64,000 nucleotides of DNA from Torreya grandis (Eukaryota; Streptophyta; Pinopsida; Cupressales; Taxaceae). Made by a program: the position numbers and the translations under genes. Numbering within the stretch: position 1 is the first letter of the stretch; every line of letters begins with the position of its first letter. The stretch spans positions 3,140,001-3,204,000 of the forward strand of contig JARHVA010000592.1 in NCBI GenBank assembly GCA_037957365.1. Direction: 5' to 3'. This document shows positions 58,001-64,000 of this stretch, one piece after another. A model generated the notes under the pieces. It was not told the origin of the DNA. It searched no databases and worked only from the letters and a program-made list of their open reading frames with translations.

Positions 58001-58938
58001 ATTAACAAAGATTTTCTTGCTCTTATCAGACCTATAAGAAATTTTATCATCATCATGACCTTCATCATGCTCTTCATCATCCTTTGCCTTATGCTTATGA
58101 GGGAACTTGTTATCAAAGTTTCCAATCTCTCCATAATTAAAGCATTTAAAGGGTAGTACACTCTTATATTTACCTGAATCAGTTTTCAGCTTTCTTGTAA
58201 ACATGACTATCAACTCATCATCATCAATATCAGATTCATCATTGTCTTTGACTTTATTACCTTGTGTCTTCTTCTCCTTTGACTTATTTTCTGCCTTGCA
58301 TGCAACTTCCTTCTTTGTAGGTATTCCTTCACTTGTCCTCATCTCATATGTTGTTAGGGTGCCATGAAGTTCATCCATCTCTAGCTTGTCTAGATATTGT
58401 ATCTCTTCAACAATTGACACTTTATAATCAAAATTGGGAGTTAGAGATCTCAAAACCTTTTGAACAATAGTAGAATCTTTCAATTATTTACCTAGGCCTC
58501 TTATGATGTTGACCACTTCATCAACCCTCAACAAGTAGGTTGTAATGATCTCATCTTCATTCATCCTTAAGCTTTCAAACTGCCTTCAATGGGTTTACAA
58601 CTTAGCCAACTTGATCTTGGAGTCTACCTCATGGATGATATTCAACTTATACCGCATTTTATTAGCATACATACAATGCATCACCTTCACAAGTTATGCC
58701 TTTGATAGGCCACACATAATACCATTCATTACTTTTGAATTATTGTCACTATCCTTCTTGCACGCTACATCTATAGGAGGAATAGGGGTGCAGTATATCC
58801 ATCCAAGACTGATTACCAAATATTATGACCTTAAGAAATAAAATATGTCCTCATCTTGACACTCTAGAAAACATAATTGGATCCATTAAATAATGAAGCC
58901 TTACTTGTAGAAAACCCACCTTGTGCTTGACTAGCCAT
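57995..58938 (-). pseudogene. Copia gag (UBN2-type) with damaged zinc knuckle
   Basis: The start codon is probably ATG at 58938 (MASQAQGGFSTSKASLFNGSNY), the usual Copia gag opening LFxGxNYxxWxxxM. Further on come LRMNEDEIITTYLLRVDEVV and, in the open part 57995-58483, VQKVLRSLTPNFDYKVSIVE and LHGTLTTYEMRTSEG. The knuckle CFNYGEIGNFDNKFPHK has Tyr, Asn and Phe in place of the second Cys, the His and the last Cys, so zinc binding is lost. Stops lie between 58484 and 58938. Gag would form the virus-like particle. Confidence 0.88.
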
Positions 58939-58986
58939 CTTCTCTTGTTTAGAATCTCCTTTAGGATATTAGGCTTTATTCAAAGG

Positions 58987-59004
58987 ACCTAAAATGATAC
59001 CAAA
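58987..59004 (-). other. Copia primer-binding site
   Basis: Minus-strand TTTGGTATCATTTTAGGTCC region. The TTGGTATCA core matches the initiator tRNA-Met type; the rest has drifted. It lies about 50 bases upstream of the gag start and directly after the LTR end ATTATAACA. Confidence 0.75.
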
Positions 59005-61270
59005 TGTTATAATTAAATCCACTGAGGAGGGGGGTGGGTGAATTAGTTTCCTTAAAATAATCCTTTAATTTCACTTATCATCCATGAAGCATTCATTCAC
59101 ATACATACATTAACCAATACATAAACAAGCATCTATAAAATCAAACAACATGAGAACACAAGAGATATGTGAGAAACCCTATTGGAGGATAAAAATCACT
59201 AAAACACAATTTGGATTATAGTCCTATAATCAATGAATCAAGATTTAGTGAGACACCAACCCTGCAAGGAGCACCAACCCCTCACTAGTCAAGCACCAAC
59301 TCAACTAGTCCTTTAACAAACACCAACTTGTAAGGAGACACCAACCCATAGGTAAATGAACACAAAATTAGTCACATATAACCTCTGATTACTTTTGGAC
59401 ACCTATTTATCATTCAACTAATTATGACCACCTTCTTTTTCTCTTCTCACTCTTTTATCTCTCTCAAATAGCCTATTAGGCCTTCTCGCTTAACTAGTCC
59501 TTTCCTTGGTAGAATTAGGTCATATGACCTTGATCATCACCTATAGAAACATATTTATATATTCATGAAATATTCACCACACCTCTCTAATGGTATTTAC
59601 ACCCTCTACTTGTTTTCCAAAACTTTAAATCATTCGCTCATGTCCTCAATATTCTAACTAGTCAAACTAGGCCTATTAGATCTTCTCTTTATACTTGAAT
59701 CTTGATCTCACCCATATTGGTAAAACAATTTTTTTTAAAATTTTTTTATCACACTTGGAATAAATCAAAAAACATGTTTTACAAGTGAAAAACCCACTAC
59801 ATAGGTCGGTCACCACCCATAAGGGCCAAAACCACCATTAAGTCTTCTCAAGGCACATGTTTCACCTTGACCATCTTAAAACATCATGAGATTGCACAAA
59901 TGAATGAAAAACTTCATAAAAACTTAAATTATACCCAAGATAAGTTCATTTTAGGTCACCAACACCATTTATCTCATTTCTCTCCTTAAACCACATAATT
60001 AGGTCTACTCGCCATTAGGCCTTCTCACTGCCAAAAACTCTGTCTTGAAAATCTAGGGCATGCACAAATTTGAAACATAACCTCAAAAAAAATCACATGG
60101 ATAAAACCTACATGAAATTAGTGTCATCACCATGTCCATTATATTTCACAATACAGGGTAAAATACCTCAAATTGATCATCTTTATATGCTCACTTAGAA
60201 CTGCACACATGCCTTAAGAACCCAGTCAAGAATCTTTGACTTTTCACACCTTCATAAGAATTTATAATGAATAAAAATGTATTAAAATGAACCTATAAGA
60301 CATATAGAACAAATTAATGTGAATTTTATTCTTAAAATCTATGCAAAAAGACTTAGAAACATCATTCTCACTCATTAAAAAAAATTGCTTGTAGCTCCAA
60401 AAACATAGTCATGAAAATAAAGATTTAAAACACCTGTGTGAACAATTTTATGAAATTCCAATGGGTTTAAATTATCATTAATCACCCTTATAAAATATTG
60501 TAATAAATATATTACAATTTTCAATATCAGTATTGGTGTTACATAGTAATCTCATGTCTTCACCCTACACAGACCTCATTGTGTTAGACAGGTCACATTG
60601 AGAACAACTTTTTTGCTTGTATATGAGCATATTCAAAAATTATAAACAAAGGGGATATGTGGTATATGTCTTTAAAAAAAACTCCATGTATTTGTATTCA
60701 TCCCTAATCCCTACAACCTATCCCTAATCTCATTCTCACTTCTACCTAATTTTCTCACTATCTTCCTCATTAGGTCTGTTTAACGATAGGTCAAATTCCA
60801 TGACTGGTTTATCATATTTAGGGTTTTAAACCTAATAAAAAACTTATATGATCACAAAATAAAAGTCTCACACATCATCATATAACTATTTTCATGTGTT
60901 GACCTGGTTAACCCTACTTGCTACATCAAAAATATGAGAAACAAGGGTTTTCCTATAGCTTCCACTCACTATTTTGATAGACAAATGCCACTTAGAGGTA
61001 CCTGAGAGAGTTGAATACAACCTATAATCATAATAATAGGTTAACTAAACCATTATAAGCACTTCCAAGCAAGATATTTCCTATCAAGTCATAATAAAGG
61101 TTTTAAGAAGGTTTAGACTGCCTTCTATTTTTAGAAATCATTCATAAAGGATCACCCCTAAAATCCAAAAACAATGCTAAGAAATTCAAGTTAAGGCCCT
61201 TCAATTTCCATGAACTATTCAGGATCTCATGAAAAGGTTGCACATGCCAACAAGCATAAGAAAATCATTC
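59005..61270 (-). mobile_element. Putative long Copia 5' LTR (outer end uncertain)
   Basis: The inner end is set by the primer-binding site; on the minus strand the LTR ends CCCCCCTCCTCAGTGGATTT and AATTATAACA, like SIRE-type Copia LTRs. A TATA-like TGAATATATAAATATG lies at about 59550-59568. There is no coding content. The far end is not defined; TGTAATACCCC at 61279 is one candidate. A motif ATTAGGyCTTCTC recurs through the region. The size (about 2 kb or more) would be large for Copia. Confidence 0.45.
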
Positions 61271-64000
61271 TTGGGTCTGTAATACCCCATTTTGTGTACA
61301 TAGAAAACCTTAACACCAATTTTCATGCTTCTTCCTTCAGGCATTAACCTCAAACTTGGTAAAAAAAACTTGAAACAACCTATCACACCTCTGAAAATGA
61401 TCTCATGAGCTATAACACCTTGAGAAATTAACTTGACCCCTTATTAGGCCATACTAGGTCTCTTTGCACATTAGGTCTTGAATTGCCAGTCATACTTAAA
61501 CCATAAACACACCTTGAAACCTCTTGAACTGATCTCAAAACCTCATACTCATGTCATACAACCTAAAATAATGATCATGAACTACCAACTTTTTTCACAC
61601 AAGTCTCATACTATTCACGTCATCATGCTACTAGGCATATGCCTTCTCACTAGGTTTCTTTATGCATAACTAAGCCTCAAAACTGAACTTAGAAATATTA
61701 TGAAGGCTTATTTGACACTTTCTCATGTTCACATAACTTTATACATTTTTTCATGCCTATACTAACATAATTCACCAAGTTTCACTATGTTTTATGTATA
61801 CATCTTCTCACAAAACTAGACTAGGCTTCCCAAGACACCTAGTACTCAATAGTATCTTACCTTACTTTGTATCATGAGCTTGAATTTGACATGCCATCAA
61901 CCTCAAAATAAATAACAAGTTGCCTTCAAATTATCTCTCAATAGAGAAACAATAGTTTGACTTCAAAATTTCTCTTGTCATAAGACTTCTTTATCACATA
62001 CCATTCCACCATGCATGGCTTCAATTCTAACCTTGAAACTAATGACATCCATCTTGACTCTGACATCAATGACAAAATAAATGCCTCAACAACAACAATA
62101 GGAACATACCTAAATAATCTCCCTTTTTGGATATTCTTCTTGTGTATTAAATACAATGGGTATATCATGCATTTGACTCACCTTACATACCTGATAAAAC
62201 ATTGGTTGTAGCTTTTAACAATGCATGAAACTTATTTACATAACAACTATTGATATTGTGGTAATATTGGCCCAGGATACCACTTGTAGTAGAATGGTAA
62301 TATTCTAGTATTAATTGTTTAGATGCATTTATTATTGTATAATAAAGTTTTGACATTAGTTGACAAACCATGAAAGTTTAACTCTAGGAGTTGATATCTT
62401 AGGTTGAGTAACCTATTATGCATCCCTAAAATGCTTATGTGGTTTCAATACATGATGCTTGCCTATTAGAGATGGTACTTGTTGATCTTGTCATGATTAT
62501 GATTTGTATGTTTTGGTGTGCAAGAAAGAAAAGATAAAAACTAGTGTACAACTATTAGTTGTGCTTTTGCATGGTAAAACACAATTGATTATTTGAGGAA
62601 ATGTTGAAGTTACATTTGTTGTGTTCTTATCAATAATGCTTAGATTTAGATTTAATTTTGAGTAAGGATTATTGTGAAAGGTTATTATTACAATGAAAAG
62701 TGGTACTATTGATATTAGTCTTGCTCATATATCTTACCTTTGGCCTTACTTTTACCTTAGTGATGGATGGAAATGTTTGAAATTTTATGTTTAAGAAATA
62801 AGTACTTTATTTGATATATGTATTTTATTATGTTATTTTATTTTGGATGGTAGTGCTCACTTGAGAGAAAATGAATTGGTTAAAGTAAAGAAATAGTTAT
62901 GATTGGATAAGAGTTGGTTACTTTTGACTGTTGTAGACTATGATTGTTATGAACATTGTTGATCTTGTCCCATAGGAGCTACATGGGTATGCATTACCCT
63001 ATTTGTTTTAAAGTTCATACAATGGTTCATTCATGATTATTGTTTTGAAAAAAGGTTACTTCCAATGGTAAGTAATATTTGGCTACTTACCTTTATTTTA
63101 TGCAAAATTAAATTACTTTGATTGTTTTCCTTGCATAACTTGTTTTATTAAAACAAAATTTAATTAACAAAATATTTACTAAGAAGGAAGGACACATTAT
63201 CAAATTTACGTTGACACATTATTTGCACCCTTTCAGTGCAAGGATTTTATTTAGTTGGATCTTCCCTTGTTTATTTGGTTTCGTCAATTAATTGTCATTT
63301 GTTGAAAGATGTGTTCACCATTGTTGATCCATGAAAGGTTTTGGGATGATAACGTTGTTGGTTGAGTTTATTATAATGAAATGATTATTGCAATTAACAT
63401 AAACTATATTGATTGACTGATTCAAAAAATTATAATTGCATGATAACACAATGGGTTCTTTGTGCATACGCCTTCAGGTTTGCATACATGTTCATATGTT
63501 AAAACTATCAACCTTTGAAGGTTGTTCAAGATATTGTATCAATCTTATTGTTGTGATATTGAGACTCGATGGTGTAGTCTTTGGTATGCAATAACTTTGG
63601 TATTCAACAATATTTTGTTTGTGTTTATAAACGACATCCTTATATTAATCATTGATTATTTTATATGGCAGTTGTATATTGAATGATTCAACCTTGAGCA
63701 TGGTTAAATTTAAGTTATTATAAATTCTTTTATTTTGGGAAGGGTTACCCATGTGGCTTGGCAAATAAAGGCTACAATAGCCATACTTAGAATAATTATA
63801 CCTATGTGTTAATATTACTCATTTAGCCTTAACTATTAAATTATGTATGTGAGATGATTATGCTATTCACTTTCCTTTTGGTTAGTTGTGGGGTGCTTGA
63901 ATCATTCTGGTTATATATATAATAACATTCTTAATCTTGTAAACACTTATTGCTTAAGCAATTAAGTGAATAGATTCATTTCATATATGTATACATACAT
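61271..64000. other. No gene seen
   Basis: AT-rich sequence. The ATTAGGyCTT motif continues to about 61660 and then stops. From about 62200 on I see only unassigned AT-rich DNA with scattered GTTGATCTTG and GATTATTGT phrases. Confidence 0.5.

Overview
The window is nuclear DNA from a seed plant, probably a large-genome gymnosperm such as a conifer (inference). It is strongly AT-rich. Its only long intact gene encodes a plant organelle mTERF protein. The rest is mostly old transposable elements broken by many stops and frameshifts: RNase H-containing plant LINEs, Copia, Gypsy, and an LTR element with long (about 1.2 kb) LTRs. I see no bacterial gene organisation, CRISPR array, rRNA or tRNA gene.

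Layout: 1-9.5 kb is AT-rich intergenic DNA with a decayed Gypsy gag (minus, about 5-5.8 kb), a possible Gypsy LTR signature (1.6 kb) and a 278-bp tandem duplication (6.6-7.1 kb). At 9.5-11.6 kb a LINE-like 3' end has been triplicated with long TG/CA and TATG microsatellites at every unit boundary. At 12.7-18.7 kb lies a nearly complete but dead LINE (ORF1, endonuclease, reverse transcriptase, zf-RVT, RNase H). The single-exon mTERF gene is at 20.6-22.5 kb, followed by about 6 kb of non-repetitive, intron-like sequence with several splice-like junctions.

At 30.3-33.7 kb is a minus-strand Copia relic containing a 960-bp inserted element with short inverted ends and a perfect 12-bp target duplication. 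A second LINE (plus strand) follows at 33.7-37.9 kb. At 39.8-45.3 kb is the most unusual object: an LTR retrotransposon with paired LTRs, primer-binding site and polypurine tract, whose interior carries the relic of one roughly 1000-codon reading frame in which I find no gag, protease, integrase or reverse transcriptase. A solo LTR of the same family sits at 46.3-47.4 kb inside a tandem repeat; the other repeat copies show the empty site.

From 48.6 to 49.9 kb is a third LINE fragment. At 52.1-52.4 kb two short phase-0 exons with good splice sites look like the 3' end of an unidentified real gene. From 55.6 to about 61.7 kb is a minus-strand Copia gag split by a 2.1-kb block holding a Gypsy gag fragment and a tandem array, with a long putative Copia LTR carrying a recurrent ATTAGGYCTTCTC motif. 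The last 2.3 kb shows nothing I can assign. The only genes likely to work for the host are the mTERF gene and perhaps the 52-kb gene; the rest is nested transposon decay.
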